Origin: Nostoc sp. CHAB 5834
Lineage (GTDB): Bacteria > Cyanobacteriota > Cyanobacteriia > Cyanobacteriales > Nostocaceae
Direction: 5' to 3'
Assembly: GCA_020829485.1 (NCBI GenBank)
Contig: JAIVFU010000005.1
Span: 62,001-126,000 of the forward strand
DNA length: 64,000 bases
The stretch's first letter is position 1. The number at the start of each line of letters is the position of its first letter. The position numbers were made by a program, and so were the translations under genes. Of the stretch, positions 35,128-43,817 are shown in pieces. Below the pieces are notes generated by a model, which had not been told where the DNA came from, did not search any database, and saw only the letters and a program-made list of their open reading frames with translations.

Positions 35128-35694
35128 CTAACTCGATACTGAATTAGCCGCCTCGGAAGGCTTCGCAGCTGGTGGAAAACCACCCATGCGAATCTCAGAA
35201 GTAAAGGAAGCGACACTAAATCCATCAAAACTCTTGAGGACATTTACCCGCATTCGTAAATTGGGGCTAGCAAACCACAGACGCTCCTCTAACGACATGT
35301 TTTCATCTTCTATAGTTAGGATTAAAGCACCATCACTGTCAAATTTATAATGTCCGGCAACTGGAGTTTTATCGGCATCAACTATTTCCCGCAGTAACTT
35401 ACCTTCAGCTGGATTATCTGCATCAGTTACAGAAACTAACACAGTTGAACCACTGTGTTTTGTTTGATCTTTTTCTATTGTGCCATTCCAGCTAATTTTG
35501 GCAGCACAAGAGGCGGAACTAGGATTAATTTCGTACTGTTGACACAGTTTGACCACTTTTGGATCATCTAGTGCCAGCGCCTCAATGATGATGTCTGACT
35601 TACTTTCTTCAGATTCTTTAAAAGCCAAATGTTGACTAGTACGATGAGAAAACCATTTACCAGTACTTAACTGAAAAAACTCTTCAATATTCAT
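35128..35694 (-). CDS. Phycobiliprotein chromophore lyase, CpcS/CpeS family
   Basis: 188 residues. CpcS-type lyases are ten-stranded beta-barrels that attach phycocyanobilin to a cysteine of phycobiliprotein subunits. The family start [20 protein letters not shown] and the conserved [26 protein letters not shown] and [19 protein letters not shown] are visible. The subgroup (CpcS, CpcU or CpeS) cannot be settled by eye. It follows a HEAT-repeat NblB-like gene by 75 bases in the same direction, so both may act on phycobilisomes. Confidence 0.9.
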   Translation of the reverse strand: MNIEEFFQLSTGKWFSHRTSQHLAFKESEESKSDIIIEALALDDPKVVKLCQQYEINPSSASCAAKISWNGTIEKDQTKHSGSTVLVSVTDADNPAEGKLLREIVDADKTPVAGHYKFDSDGALILTIEDENMSLEERLWFASPNLRMRVNVLKSFDGFSVASFTSEIRMGGFPPAAKPSEAANSVSS

Positions 35695-35769
35695 GAATAA
35701 AATTACCCTGCATCAAAATGCTAAAATTCCCACTTAATTATTATTAAAAGCTAGCAGAAAACTTTAATA

Positions 35770-36450
35770 TTAAGTTTGATTGTCTATTTCCTCAAGCTTC
35801 TTGAGTCCAATCCTGGCTGCCTCAGCAACGTTGAAATGATTGTCTTTTTCTAGGTATTTTAAAGCTGAAACACTCTTGGGAGTAGGAAGATTACCCAAAG
35901 CTTCAGCCAAACGCTGCCTTACTAACCAATCATCTGATTGAGCGAAGCGCAGAATCTGATCGACTGACTCAATATCTTGAATTTCTCCCAGTGCAGAGAT
36001 TGCTGCTTGTTGCAACACTACTTCTTTGCTATCCAATGCCTGAATAAGTATTTGATGGGCGCGAGGATCTTTAATGTTACCAAGAGAAACTGCTGCACTA
36101 AAGCGTACTAGCCAATCAGTATCTTCATAAAATGCCCGTGAAAGTACCTCAAAGGCTCTGGCATCACCTAAATATCCTAAAGCACCAGCAGCATCAGCGC
36201 GTATTCCATAATCGGGGTCATTTTCGAGAATTCTGACCAAAATTGAATAACACTCTGGTGTCGGCTTGATTCCAAGGGCAAAAATTGCCATCGATCGCAG
36301 TTGCAAAGATTCGTCATCTAGTACCTTTTTAATCAAAGGAACTGCATCCTCAGGGGACACATGACGCAGATTGGCTAGGGCTACCATGCGATCGCGTAAA
36401 TTCGGACTTTCTAACTGAGTAGAAATTTCTTGTAAGCTTAGAGTTGCCAT
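35770..36450 (-). CDS. HEAT-repeat protein, NblB-like
   Basis: 226 residues built almost entirely of HEAT-like helical repeats (about 30 residues each), for example DDESLQLRSMAIFALGI, DPDYGIRADAAGALGYLGD, DTDWLVRFSAAVSLGNIKD and SDDWLVRQRLAEALGNL. NblB is a HEAT protein of this size needed for phycobilisome degradation and resembles bilin lyase CpcE. The adjacent bilin lyase gene supports a phycobilisome link. The name remains tentative. Confidence 0.78.
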   Translation of the reverse strand: MATLSLQEISTQLESPNLRDRMVALANLRHVSPEDAVPLIKKVLDDESLQLRSMAIFALGIKPTPECYSILVRILENDPDYGIRADAAGALGYLGDARAFEVLSRAFYEDTDWLVRFSAAVSLGNIKDPRAHQILIQALDSKEVVLQQAAISALGEIQDIESVDQILRFAQSDDWLVRQRLAEALGNLPTPKSVSALKYLEKDNHFNVAEAARIGLKKLEEIDNQT

Positions 36451-36908
36451 TTAATTCAAAGCGTTTTCTTAACTTATCTTAATTTACCCGATCCGTTCAT
36501 CAGGCTGTCGCCATAGTGAAGTAGGAGTTTGGCCACTTTACAAAATGGCTCAATTATGAGTAACAAATAAACAAATGTTACAAGAGGAGGGCGAGGGCAG
36601 GAGGAAAGAAGTATTTAGGACTAGCCCATTTCACATTTACGGATAAGTCTAATTAACTCCTGTGGGGTGGGCAACATGAGCGCCCAGTTCATAGGGCGGG
36701 CAAGATGCCCACCCCACAATATTGGATAATTTATTTCTTGGAGTTCCCTTAACTAAACCATATTGGTTTGTACGATAGCTTTCCTGCGGAAGGCTAACCC
36801 ACTGTCAAACCAATTTTAAGAATATATTTGGCAATATCCTGCTATTTATTTAACCTAACTAATTGTAGAAATCTGGTTCAAACTATATATTTAGACTAGG
36901 TTTCAGAA
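36451..36908. other. Intergenic region with a GC-rich inverted repeat
   Basis: TGTGGGGTGGGCAAC near 36660 and GATGCCCACCCCACA near 36705-36719 are nearly complementary, with an inner GAGCGCCC/GGGCGGGC pair, a hairpin-forming dispersed repeat. A related tail (TAATTTATTTGTTGGAAGTC) occurs near 44590. No gene is visible. Confidence 0.5.
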
Positions 36909-36993
36909 CGGAGAGGGGGGGATTCGAACCCCCGTTAAGTTTCCCTAAACAGACTTTCCAGGTCTGCGCCTTAAACCACTCGGCCACCTCTCC
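36909..36993 (-). tRNA. tRNA-Ser (GGA anticodon)
   Basis: Reading the minus strand, the acceptor arm GGAGAGG pairs with CCTCTCC. It is followed by GGCCGAGTGG (D arm), the anticodon loop in GACCTGGAAAGTC with anticodon GGA, a long variable arm typical of class II tRNA, and GGTTCGAATC in the T arm. The discriminator base is G. CCA is not encoded. Length is 85 bases. Confidence 0.95.
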
Positions 36994-37099
36994 AGGTGCC
37001 ACAAGTTACGATAATACTATAGAATCCCAGAAAATGCAAAGATAAAGAAAGATATTTTAAATTGAATCTGAAAGTCCCAATTCCAAAACGCAAATCCAG

Positions 37100-37468
37100 A
37101 TGTCCCGTACATACACAATTAGAGTTCGCGATCGCGCTACTGGCAAAACATACACCCTAGAAGTCCCAGAAGACCGCTACATCCTGCACACTGGCGAAAA
37201 ACAAGGGGTAGAACTGCCGTTTTCTTGCCGTAACGGAGCTTGCACCGCTTGTGCGGTGAGAGTTTTATCGGGAGAAATTTACCAACCGGAGGCGATCGGA
37301 TTGTCGCCAGATTTACGTCGCCAAGGTTATGCCTTGTTATGTGTGAGTTACCCCCGTTCTGACTTGGAGGTGGAAACACAAGACGAAGATGAAGTCTACG
37401 AACTTCAGTTTGGCCGGTATTTTGCTAGGGGGAAAGTGAAAGCGGGTTTACCCTTAGATGAGGAATAA
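37100..37468 (+). CDS. Plant-type [2Fe-2S] ferredoxin with C-terminal extension (FdC2-like)
   Basis: 122 residues. The cluster ligands are Cys43, Cys48, Cys51 and Cys81 (FSCRNGACTACAVRVLSG and GYALLCVSYP). The extra C-terminal segment YELQFGRYFARGKVKAG is like that of the chloroplast FdC2 family, which differs in potential from photosynthetic Fd. Start ATG at 37100. Transcribed toward the nuclease gene, which overlaps or follows closely. Confidence 0.9.
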   Translation: MSRTYTIRVRDRATGKTYTLEVPEDRYILHTGEKQGVELPFSCRNGACTACAVRVLSGEIYQPEAIGLSPDLRRQGYALLCVSYPRSDLEVETQDEDEVYELQFGRYFARGKVKAGLPLDEE

Positions 37469-37556
37469 ACAATTGGATAAGGCAGGGGGCAGGGGGGAGG
37501 GGGCAGGGGGAAAGAGGTTATGCTCGGTATATGCAGCGACCATAGGAAAATTTTTG

Positions 37557-38102
37557 ATGGTTGTGAGCCTTGGTAACTGGGTGCGAAAAATAGTGATTTT
37601 GGCTTGCTTGTTGCTTTTGGTGAGTTGCCAAGGTAAAAACCAGCTACCAAACAATGAGGCTCAAGTGAAAGTAGCGCGGGTAGTTAGTGGGCAAAGTTTG
37701 GAAGTGATAGGCATGGCTGAACAACCAAATTTAATTTCCCAAGTGCGGTTAGTTGGCATTGATGCACCAGATTTGCGACAGCGGCCTTGGGGGGAAAAGG
37801 CAAAAGAACAGTTAGAGAATCTAATTGGTGGTGTAGAACAATCGGTAACGCTGGAGTTTGATTTAGAAACAAAAGACAAAATCGGGCGAACTCTAGCTTA
37901 TGTGTGGAAAAATAAGGTGTTGTTGAATGAGGAATTAGTGAAACAAGGGAATGCAATGTTTGTTGAGCGATCGCCTAACCACAAATACAACCAGCGTTTA
38001 GAACGTGCCCAACAATGGGCTAGACTCATGGGCCAAGGAATCTGGAACTCAGAAAAACCTATGCGCCTCACTCCTGCTGAGTTTCGCCGTCAAAATCTTT
38101 GA
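37557..38102 (+). CDS. Lipoprotein thermonuclease (SNase-like)
   Basis: 181 residues from the ATG at 37557; a longer frame to 37458 only reads through a G-rich tandem repeat (about 37480-37512). The N-terminus WVRKIVILACLLLLVSCQG is a lipoprotein signal with a lipobox Cys. The SNase fold follows, with catalytic Arg in VRLVGIDAPDLRQRPWG, Glu in GEKAKEQLEN and the second Arg in KIGRTLAYVW. It ends in the usual ERAQQWARLMGQGIWNS helix. Such exported nucleases degrade extracellular or periplasmic DNA/RNA. Confidence 0.85.
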   Translation: MVVSLGNWVRKIVILACLLLLVSCQGKNQLPNNEAQVKVARVVSGQSLEVIGMAEQPNLISQVRLVGIDAPDLRQRPWGEKAKEQLENLIGGVEQSVTLEFDLETKDKIGRTLAYVWKNKVLLNEELVKQGNAMFVERSPNHKYNQRLERAQQWARLMGQGIWNSEKPMRLTPAEFRRQNL

Positions 38103-38104
38103 AA

Positions 38105-38206
38105 AGTGGGGAGTGGGGAGTGGGGAGTGGGGAATGGGGGATGAGGGAGCAGGGGAGGCAGGGGAGGAAAACAAATGACAAATGACAAATGACAAATGAC
38201 AAATGA
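38105..38206. repeat. Heptamer tandem repeats (TGGGGAG and TGACAAA)
   Basis: TGGGGAG is repeated four times or more at 38106-38140. TGACAAA is repeated at 38172-38206 and runs up to the ATG of the inositol phosphatase gene at 38203. The same TGGGGAG class appears inverted at 41330-41360. Confidence 0.85.
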
Positions 38207-39015
38207 CTAATCTACAAAGCATTCTAGATATTGCTACTGAAGCGGCCTTAGCTGCTGGTGTCGTTTTGCAAGGTTATTTAGGTAAATTAGAAGACGCAAT
38301 TACTGAAAAAAGTCGCCCTGGTGATTTAGTTACTGCTGCTGATAAAGCCTCAGAAGTGGTGATTTTAGAAATTTTGCGTCGCCACTTTCCTGATCACTCT
38401 ATCCTTGCTGAAGAATCAGGAAAATTAGGTAATCAAGAGAATGAATACCTTTGGGCAATAGATCCTCTAGATGGCACAACCAACTACGCTCATCAATATC
38501 CATTTTTTGCTGTTTCCATTGGACTGTTAATTAATGGCGTTCCGCAACTTGGTGTAATTTATGACCCTTTCCATAATGAGCTATTCCGGGCTGCTGCTGG
38601 CTTGGGAGCAACGCGTAATCGTCGCCCCATTCAGGTTTCGGTAACATCGGAACTGAATAAAAGCTTACTGGTTACAGGATTTGCTTACGATCGCCGCGAA
38701 ACCTCTGATAACAACTACGCAGAATTTAGTCACCTGACTCATCTTACTCAAGGAGTCAGACGTAGCGGTTCCGCATCGCTAGATTTGGCTTATGTTGCCT
38801 GTGGACGTGTCGATGGTTACTGGGAACGAGGGCTTTCTCCTTGGGATATTGCCGCTGGGATAATTTTGTTACAAGAGGCTGGGGGCAAAGTCACCGCCTA
38901 CGATGGTACTCCCGTCAAAATTGAGTCAGGTAGAATTCTCGCAACAAATGGTTATATTCACGACTCCCTCAGTAGCGAACTTTTACAAGTTCCACCACTG
39001 TCAGCATGGGTTTAG
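38203..39015 (+). CDS. Inositol monophosphatase family protein
   Basis: 270 residues. Metal and substrate motifs are AEESGK (Glu70/71), WAIDPLDGTTNY (Asp87, Asp90) and GLSPWDIAAG. Members hydrolyse inositol-1-phosphate or related sugars/PAP; the substrate is unspecified. The start ATGACTAATCTAC emerges directly from a TGACAAA repeat, which may have replaced the natural ribosome site. Clear IMPase length. Confidence 0.9.
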   Translation: MTNLQSILDIATEAALAAGVVLQGYLGKLEDAITEKSRPGDLVTAADKASEVVILEILRRHFPDHSILAEESGKLGNQENEYLWAIDPLDGTTNYAHQYPFFAVSIGLLINGVPQLGVIYDPFHNELFRAAAGLGATRNRRPIQVSVTSELNKSLLVTGFAYDRRETSDNNYAEFSHLTHLTQGVRRSGSASLDLAYVACGRVDGYWERGLSPWDIAAGIILLQEAGGKVTAYDGTPVKIESGRILATNGYIHDSLSSELLQVPPLSAWV

Positions 39016-39089
39016 CCGATGGGAGCTTTCCCTCTGACTTTGGGTAAACTAAAAAGAATCTAACTGCTGCTTTGGTGCAAAACCTTTAT

Positions 39090-40046
39090 ATGTCTTTCAA
39101 AATAGATCGTGGACTATTTAAATATGATTTCATAGATCATCACGCAGTTTTATGCGTTCCAGTGGATGCGGATGTCAAAGAGATTCGCAAACGCTATCTC
39201 AAAATCGCCCGCCGTTTGCACCCGGACAGTAGTTTTACTGAAACTGATGAACAAAAACAGCTAGGGAACGAATTGTTATCAAAGCTGGTTAACCCAGCTT
39301 ACGAAAAACTGTGTGGCGATCGCACTCGCATGGAATATATTTTAATTTTGTCGCAAATTGGCAAGCGCCTGCTACAAGAATCTACTTCAGTAACTCTCAA
39401 CAGCGAATTGGCTAAACAGTTAGCCCAAACGCCTAATCTCGATCATTTCTATAAAAGTGCGATCGCTAAAATCGGCGAAACCCAATATGATTCTTTAGAG
39501 CAAGTGCTGCAAGTGATTGCCCAAGTTAGTGAGTTGAATTTAGTGTATTTAATGCGGAGTGCAAGCAAATCATCCGCAGCGCCGCGCCCACCTGCTCAAC
39601 CCAAAGTCGAATCAGGTACGCCTCAATCAAATACACCAAAAAATCCAGAACCAGCACCAGCACCATCAAAAGAAGACTCTATTGTAGAACAATATATTCG
39701 TCGCGCTCAATCTTTGATTGACAAAAACCAATTTGCCCAAGCCAAAGTAGAGTTGCAGGATGCCCTGAAGCTAGAACCTAAAAATAGTCATTGCCATAGC
39801 TTAATTGCAATGGTGTATTTGAAGCAAAATCAGCTAAAAATGGCAAAAATCCATTTCGACAATGCTCTTAAATTAGACCCCAACGACGAAGCGGCTCTAC
39901 AATGGAAACCTAAAATAGATAGAGCTATAGGACAACAACCAAGTGATCATAAAGTGACTTCATCCGCCAATAATGGAGATAAGCAACCAGATAAATCTGG
40001 TAGTGGTGGTTTGTTCGGTGGTTTGTTTGGTGGGAAGAAAAAATAA
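39090..40046 (+). CDS. J-domain protein with C-terminal TPR repeats
   Basis: 318 residues from the ATG at 39090 (MSFKIDRGLFKYDFID). The J domain has helix II KEIRKRYLKIARRL followed by HPD at 44-46. A Pro-rich linker (about 170-205) leads to TPRs (VEQYIRRAQSLIDKNQFAQA, SHCHSLIAMVYLKQNQLKMA) and a Gly/Lys-rich tail (GGLFGGLFGGKKK). J domains stimulate Hsp70; the TPRs would bind clients. The TAA overlaps the ATG of hisZ by one base, so translational coupling is expected. Confidence 0.88.
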   Translation: MSFKIDRGLFKYDFIDHHAVLCVPVDADVKEIRKRYLKIARRLHPDSSFTETDEQKQLGNELLSKLVNPAYEKLCGDRTRMEYILILSQIGKRLLQESTSVTLNSELAKQLAQTPNLDHFYKSAIAKIGETQYDSLEQVLQVIAQVSELNLVYLMRSASKSSAAPRPPAQPKVESGTPQSNTPKNPEPAPAPSKEDSIVEQYIRRAQSLIDKNQFAQAKVELQDALKLEPKNSHCHSLIAMVYLKQNQLKMAKIHFDNALKLDPNDEAALQWKPKIDRAIGQQPSDHKVTSSANNGDKQPDKSGSGGLFGGLFGGKKK

Positions 40047-41257
40047 TGGTGTATCAACCAGCAGCAGGAGCCAGGGATTTATTGCCCTTGGATGTGGAGA
40101 AAAAACGCTGGATTGAAGATAGATTACAGCAGGTGTTTCACCGTTGGGGATATCACAGGATTATCACCTCGACTTTAGAACGCATGGATACTCTGATGGC
40201 GGGGGAAGCAATTCAGCGCCAGATGGTGATTCAACTACAAAATGGCGAAGATGATGAATTAGGGCTACGTCCAGAATTAACAGCATCCATTGCTCGCACA
40301 GTTGTCACTCGCATGGCAAATGCAACTTATCCGCAACGGTTGTACTACAACGCTAATGTGTTTCGCCGCACTTGGGAAAGTAGACACAATCGCCAGCAAG
40401 AGTTTTATCAAGCTGGGGTGGAATTATTAGGTGCTGGCGGATTGTTGGCGAATGCGGAAGTATTACTGTTAGTAGCAGATTGTTTAGCAGCACTAGGGTT
40501 GCAGGAATGGCATTTAATTTTAGGTGAAGCGGGAATTACGCGATCGCTCCTGAGTGCCTTTCCTGCTAATTTACAGGATAAAGTTCGCAGTGCGATCGCT
40601 CATCTTGATCGCATTACTATAGATACTTTACCCCTAAGTGATAAACTACGCGATCGCGCCCGAACCATGCTAGATTTGCGTGGCCCCAGTGCAGACGTGT
40701 TGCAAAAAGTTAGTAGTTTGGATCTAGACGAAGAACAGCGAGAGGCAGTAAATAACCTCAAATCCCTAGTAGAATTACTGGAATCAGAGAAAAAATTTCC
40801 GTTAATCCTCGACCTCAGCCTTATCCAGACCATAGATTATTACACTGGTATCGTCTTTGAAGTTGTCAATGATACCGAATCTCAAGCCAGAGTTTTAGGG
40901 CGCGGTGGTCGCTACGACCAGCTTTTGGGGCTATATCATCCCCAAGGAGAAAACATTCCTGGTATTGGTTTTGGACTAAGTATTGAAGATTTATACCAAG
41001 TTTTGTTGTCTACTCAGCAATTACCACAGGCAACTCCAACGAGTGACTGGTTGGTAGTACCAGAGACGGCTAGCGCTAACGCCTTTGCCTTTGCCTACGC
41101 GCAAAAACTCAGAGATTCTACTGATTTGGTGCGCGTAGAAATTGATTTAGGGGGAAGGGATGCAGACGCTATTCGCCAATATGCAAGCGATCGCAACATT
41201 ACCCAAATTGCTTGGATGAAAGCTGATGGCTCCCCAAAAATTGAGCCATTGCATTAG
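40046..41257 (+). CDS. hisZ: ATP phosphoribosyltransferase regulatory subunit HisZ
   Basis: 403 residues, class II tRNA-synthetase fold. HisZ partners short-form HisG in the first step of histidine synthesis. Seen: MVYQPAAGARDLLPLDVEKKR, the motif 2-like LRPELTASIARTV, VFRRTWESRHNRQQEFYQAG, and a histidyl-like LGRGGRYDQLLGLY. It lacks the C-terminal anticodon domain, which separates it from HisS. Overlaps the stop of the J-TPR gene. Confidence 0.93.
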   Translation: MVYQPAAGARDLLPLDVEKKRWIEDRLQQVFHRWGYHRIITSTLERMDTLMAGEAIQRQMVIQLQNGEDDELGLRPELTASIARTVVTRMANATYPQRLYYNANVFRRTWESRHNRQQEFYQAGVELLGAGGLLANAEVLLLVADCLAALGLQEWHLILGEAGITRSLLSAFPANLQDKVRSAIAHLDRITIDTLPLSDKLRDRARTMLDLRGPSADVLQKVSSLDLDEEQREAVNNLKSLVELLESEKKFPLILDLSLIQTIDYYTGIVFEVVNDTESQARVLGRGGRYDQLLGLYHPQGENIPGIGFGLSIEDLYQVLLSTQQLPQATPTSDWLVVPETASANAFAFAYAQKLRDSTDLVRVEIDLGGRDADAIRQYASDRNITQIAWMKADGSPKIEPLH

Positions 41258-41406
41258 TGAGAATTGAGCAATTCAATTTTAGATTTTAGATTGAAATTTA
41301 ATCCAAAATCTAAAATCTAAAATTCTTACTCCCACTCCCCACTCCCCACTCCCCACTCCCCTGCTAGCCTAGAAATAGCCGATACAGAAAAGAGGGAATC
41401 GAGAAC

Positions 41407-41631
41407 ATGCCGCACACAATTGTTACAGAAGTCTGTGAAGGCGTTGCTGACTGCGTAGATGCCTGTCCAGTAGCTTGTATTCATGATGGCCCAGGCAAAA
41501 ATGCCAAGGGAACTGATTGGTACTGGATTGACTTTGCCACTTGCATCGACTGTGGTATATGTCTCCAAGTTTGCCCAGTAGAAGGGGCAATTCTTGCAGA
41601 AGAACGACCAGAGTTGCAAAAAACTCCTTAA
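41407..41631 (+). CDS. Ferredoxin with two Fe-S cluster motifs (bacterial 7Fe/8Fe type)
   Basis: 74 residues. Cys ligands are Cys10, 16, 20 and 24 (VCEGVADCVDACPVACIHD) and Cys46, 49, 52 and 56 (ATCIDCGICLQVCPVEG). The wide first spacing resembles 3Fe-4S/4Fe-4S or 7Fe ferredoxins. The loop GPGKNAKGTDWYWID is typical of this cyanobacterial group. Electron-carrier role; partner unknown. Confidence 0.92.
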   Translation: MPHTIVTEVCEGVADCVDACPVACIHDGPGKNAKGTDWYWIDFATCIDCGICLQVCPVEGAILAEERPELQKTP

Positions 41632-41704
41632 TAGTCCATAGTCAACAGTCAATAGCTATTTTTAACTTGACTGTTGACCAATGACAAATGACAAATGACA
41701 AATG

Positions 41705-41855
41705 ATATCAAGTTCGGGTGATTACTTATAATAAAATTTATCAATGTAGGTTGGGTTGAACGGCAGTGAAACCCAACATGAGCAAGAATAAAATGTTGGG
41801 TTTCGTTCCTTAACCCAACCTACAGATATTATAAGTGTTTAACCGAACTTGATAT
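41705..41855. mobile_element. 151-bp MITE inserted in a TGACAAA repeat tract
   Basis: The ends ATATCAAGTTCGG (41705-41717) and CCGAACTTGATAT (41843-41855) are inverted repeats. Further inward, similarity continues to TACTTATAAT/ATTATAAGTG. The centre has the pair GTAGGTTGGGTT/AACCCAACCTAC. Both outer flanks are TGACAAATGACAAATG, so the element split a heptamer tract. It has no coding capacity. Confidence 0.75.
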
Positions 41856-41881
41856 GACAAATGACAAATGACAAATGACAA

Positions 41882-42610
41882 ATGACCAATGATTATTTAC
41901 TAGATGTCCAAAATGTCCACGCAGGATACATTAAAGATGTAGATATCCTGCAAGGTGTGAATTTCCGGGTTGCACCAGGCGAATTGGTAACTGTGATTGG
42001 CCCCAACGGCGCTGGTAAATCTACTTTAGCAAAAGCAATTTTTGGGCTTTTGATTCCCCACACAGGCGCAATTACTTTCAAAGGTGAAAATATAGTGGGG
42101 CTAAAGTCCAATGAAATAGTTCAGCGAGGAATGTGCTACGTACCGCAAATCGCCAATGTTTTCCCCTCCCTTAGTGTTGAAGAGAACTTGGAGATGGGTG
42201 CTTTTGTGCTTAACGTCCCCCTGAAACCAATTAAAGATAAAATATTTGCTATGTTCCCCAGACTAAGCGATCGCCGTCGTCAACGCGCTGGTACTCTCTC
42301 TGGGGGAGAACGCCAGATGCTAGCGATGGGCAAAGCTTTGATGTTGGAACCTAGTTTGCTGATTTTGGATGAACCATCTGCTGCTTTGTCCCCGATTTTG
42401 GTGACACAAGTGTTTGAGCAGATTAAACAAATTAATCAGGCGGGAACTGCGATCGTATTAGTGGAACAAAATGCCCGTAAGGCTTTAGAGATGGCTAATC
42501 GCGGCTATGTACTGGAGTCAGGACGCGATGCTATCTCAGGCCCTGGTGAAGAATTGTTGAATGATCCGAAAGTGGGTGAGCTATATCTGGGAGCAGGTAA
42601 AAGACATTAA
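41882..42610 (+). CDS. ABC transporter ATP-binding protein, LivF/branched-chain amino acid type
   Basis: 242 residues. Walker A GPNGAGKST at 40-48, Q-loop YVPQ, signature LSGGERQML, Walker B LLILDEPSAALS, and the switch His replaced by the VEQN context typical of LivF/UrtE proteins (IVLVEQNARKALE). The usual permease and binding-protein genes are not adjacent, so it is one scattered subunit, as in the N-I neutral amino acid transporter of Nostoc. The start ATG sits inside a TGACAAA heptamer tract. Confidence 0.88.
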   Translation: MTNDYLLDVQNVHAGYIKDVDILQGVNFRVAPGELVTVIGPNGAGKSTLAKAIFGLLIPHTGAITFKGENIVGLKSNEIVQRGMCYVPQIANVFPSLSVEENLEMGAFVLNVPLKPIKDKIFAMFPRLSDRRRQRAGTLSGGERQMLAMGKALMLEPSLLILDEPSAALSPILVTQVFEQIKQINQAGTAIVLVEQNARKALEMANRGYVLESGRDAISGPGEELLNDPKVGELYLGAGKRH

Positions 42611-42858
42611 CCCTTTTTAATCACTCTTGCCCCATTCAACATAACACCAGCTTAATATGGGGCTTTCACCAGGCGATAGCGATGCCTACGGTGGGCTGCG
42701 CCTAAGCTGTCTATAACTAATACAAAAGCCATAATACTACCTGCCACTGCCGCGACCGTCGTTTTCGATGCTCAAAGAATTCTCCCCAATAATCCTTGCG
42801 TTTCTAATCACATCTACAGCGAGTAGAAAGGTAAAACAGGACATTCATTCAGGAAAAA

Positions 42859-42948
42859 ATGACCAAAATACAAATTAAGCGGATTGGGCAGAACCGCGAT
42901 TCAACGAAAAGGCGTACTGAACTTCCTATAGATAAAGCTCTGCATTAG
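42859..42948 (+). CDS. Candidate 29-residue basic peptide
   Basis: ATG at 42859, preceded by AGGAAAA at 42851-42857. The product starts MTKIQIKRIGQNRDSTKRR and ends ELPIDKALH, net positive. About 40 bases later a GC-rich hairpin with six T's (42988-43017) looks like an intrinsic terminator. A ribosome site, short frame and terminator in series make a small-protein gene possible. I do not recognise it; it may also be a relic. Confidence 0.35.
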   Translation: MTKIQIKRIGQNRDSTKRRTELPIDKALH

Positions 42949-42987
42949 TTTTTAATATACTGCTGAGTCACAATAAATCCTGCAAAG

Positions 42988-43017
42988 CCCCTCCAGAGCG
43001 AACCTGGGGGGTTTTTT
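42988..43017 (+). terminator. Rho-independent terminator-like hairpin
   Basis: CCCCTCCAG and CTGGGGGG form a stem with a single bulge, followed by TTTTTT. It reads on the plus strand and would end a transcript carrying the 42859-42948 frame. Confidence 0.6.
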
Positions 43018-43188
43018 CATGGTATAAAAACACCTATGTTTACCCAATTAAAATTGATTGAGTGCTTTTGGCAATTTGGCATCCAAAATTTTTCTGTTCC
43101 AGTTTTAATTGAGATATCAACAGGGTTACTGGGACATTGAGAAAATTCTACAAGGGATCGATTCCCGTCTCAAAAATCCCACCCAATG

Positions 43189-43275
43189 GCCAGTTGTTGA
43201 CGCTCGTGTGAACTACCCTTTTAGGGTTGGATGCAGTCAACAAGCACGAGCGTCACCGCTTCACCACAACTGGCT
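43189..43275. other. Long imperfect stem-loop, possible structured RNA
   Basis: CCAGTTGT followed by TGACGCTCGTG (about 43190-43210) pairs with CACGAGCGTCA, a 10-base bulge and ACAACTGG (about 43245-43275). Inside is a small CTACCCTTTTAGGGTTG hairpin. About 19 base pairs in all. It might be an RNA or the core of a mobile relic. Confidence 0.4.
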
Positions 43276-43425
43276 AGAAATCAAACAGAAAACACATAAG
43301 ACCTCTTGCAAAAGTCCCCAATACCCCACCCCCAACCCCTCCCCGATGCTTTGGGGAGGGGAAACAAAGCGTAGCTTTGGCGGGGTGGGGTTCAAATTGT
43401 TTGATTTATCAAAAACTTGGGTCTA

Positions 43426-43812
43426 AAACCCCGTAGTTCTACGACGGCTTTTGGTAAAATAGGGCTAGTGGAAGGGTAATCAACCACTTAAAAAACCCAA
43501 TTGCTGCCTAATACGCAGACGCTGTACCTTCTCCCAAGGGGAGACGCTAACGCGAAGACAATTGAATCTTGTGGGTTCTACAAGTTGTTCTAGTAGTGCT
43601 TTTGCACAGCCTGAAAGTAGATAAAAGATTCACAGGCACTAGACGATCGGCATTAAACAAAAAACAAATTTTGCAGCAATGCAACTACGGTAGGGCATAC
43701 CGAAAGTTAAAGCTTGAGGAGAGAACCACCTCTGGGTTAGGTAACGCAAGGAACCTAATTTAAGTGGACTCGTTGAATCAAGAATCCTCACGCCTTTAGG
43801 CTGAGGAGTGTC
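43426..43812 (+). mobile_element. IS200/IS605-type (tnpB class) non-autonomous relic
   Basis: The left part has the hairpin CGTAGTTCTACG (43432-43443) after AAAACCC, and the sequence AAATAGGGCTAG, as at left ends of IS1341-type elements. The right part has CCTCACGCCTTTAGGCTGAGG, a stem-loop (43786-43806), followed by AGTGTCAA, the usual right end of tnpB elements. Between them the frame 43569-43763 (ending RTTSGLGNARNLI) may be the last piece of TnpB and would overlap an omega-RNA-like region. No tnpA or full tnpB is present. The base after GTGTCAA (about 43815) would start the guide. Confidence 0.55.
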
Positions 43813-43817
43813 AATTG

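Larger units (their letters stand above)
42611..43817. other. 1.2-kb region of repeats and relics
   Basis: It holds a short candidate peptide gene with a terminator, a long imperfect stem, a GC-rich dispersed repeat (43319-43390) and an IS200/IS605-type relic, each listed separately. A dispersed repeat core (GCGATGCCTACGGTGGGCTG) is near 42676-42700. Confidence 0.5.

Noticed and set aside
37458..37556. Extended N-terminus of the nuclease gene
   Set aside because: Reads through a G-rich repeat and lacks a lipoprotein signal at its start; the ATG at 37557 gives a proper one.
38172..38206. TGACAAA tract as a protein-binding or CRISPR-like array
   Set aside because: It is one of many heptamer tracts typical of heterocystous cyanobacteria and has no spacers.
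43109..43426. A 105-codon plus-strand frame
   Set aside because: It runs through the imperfect long stem and a GC-rich dispersed repeat; the composition is not protein-like.
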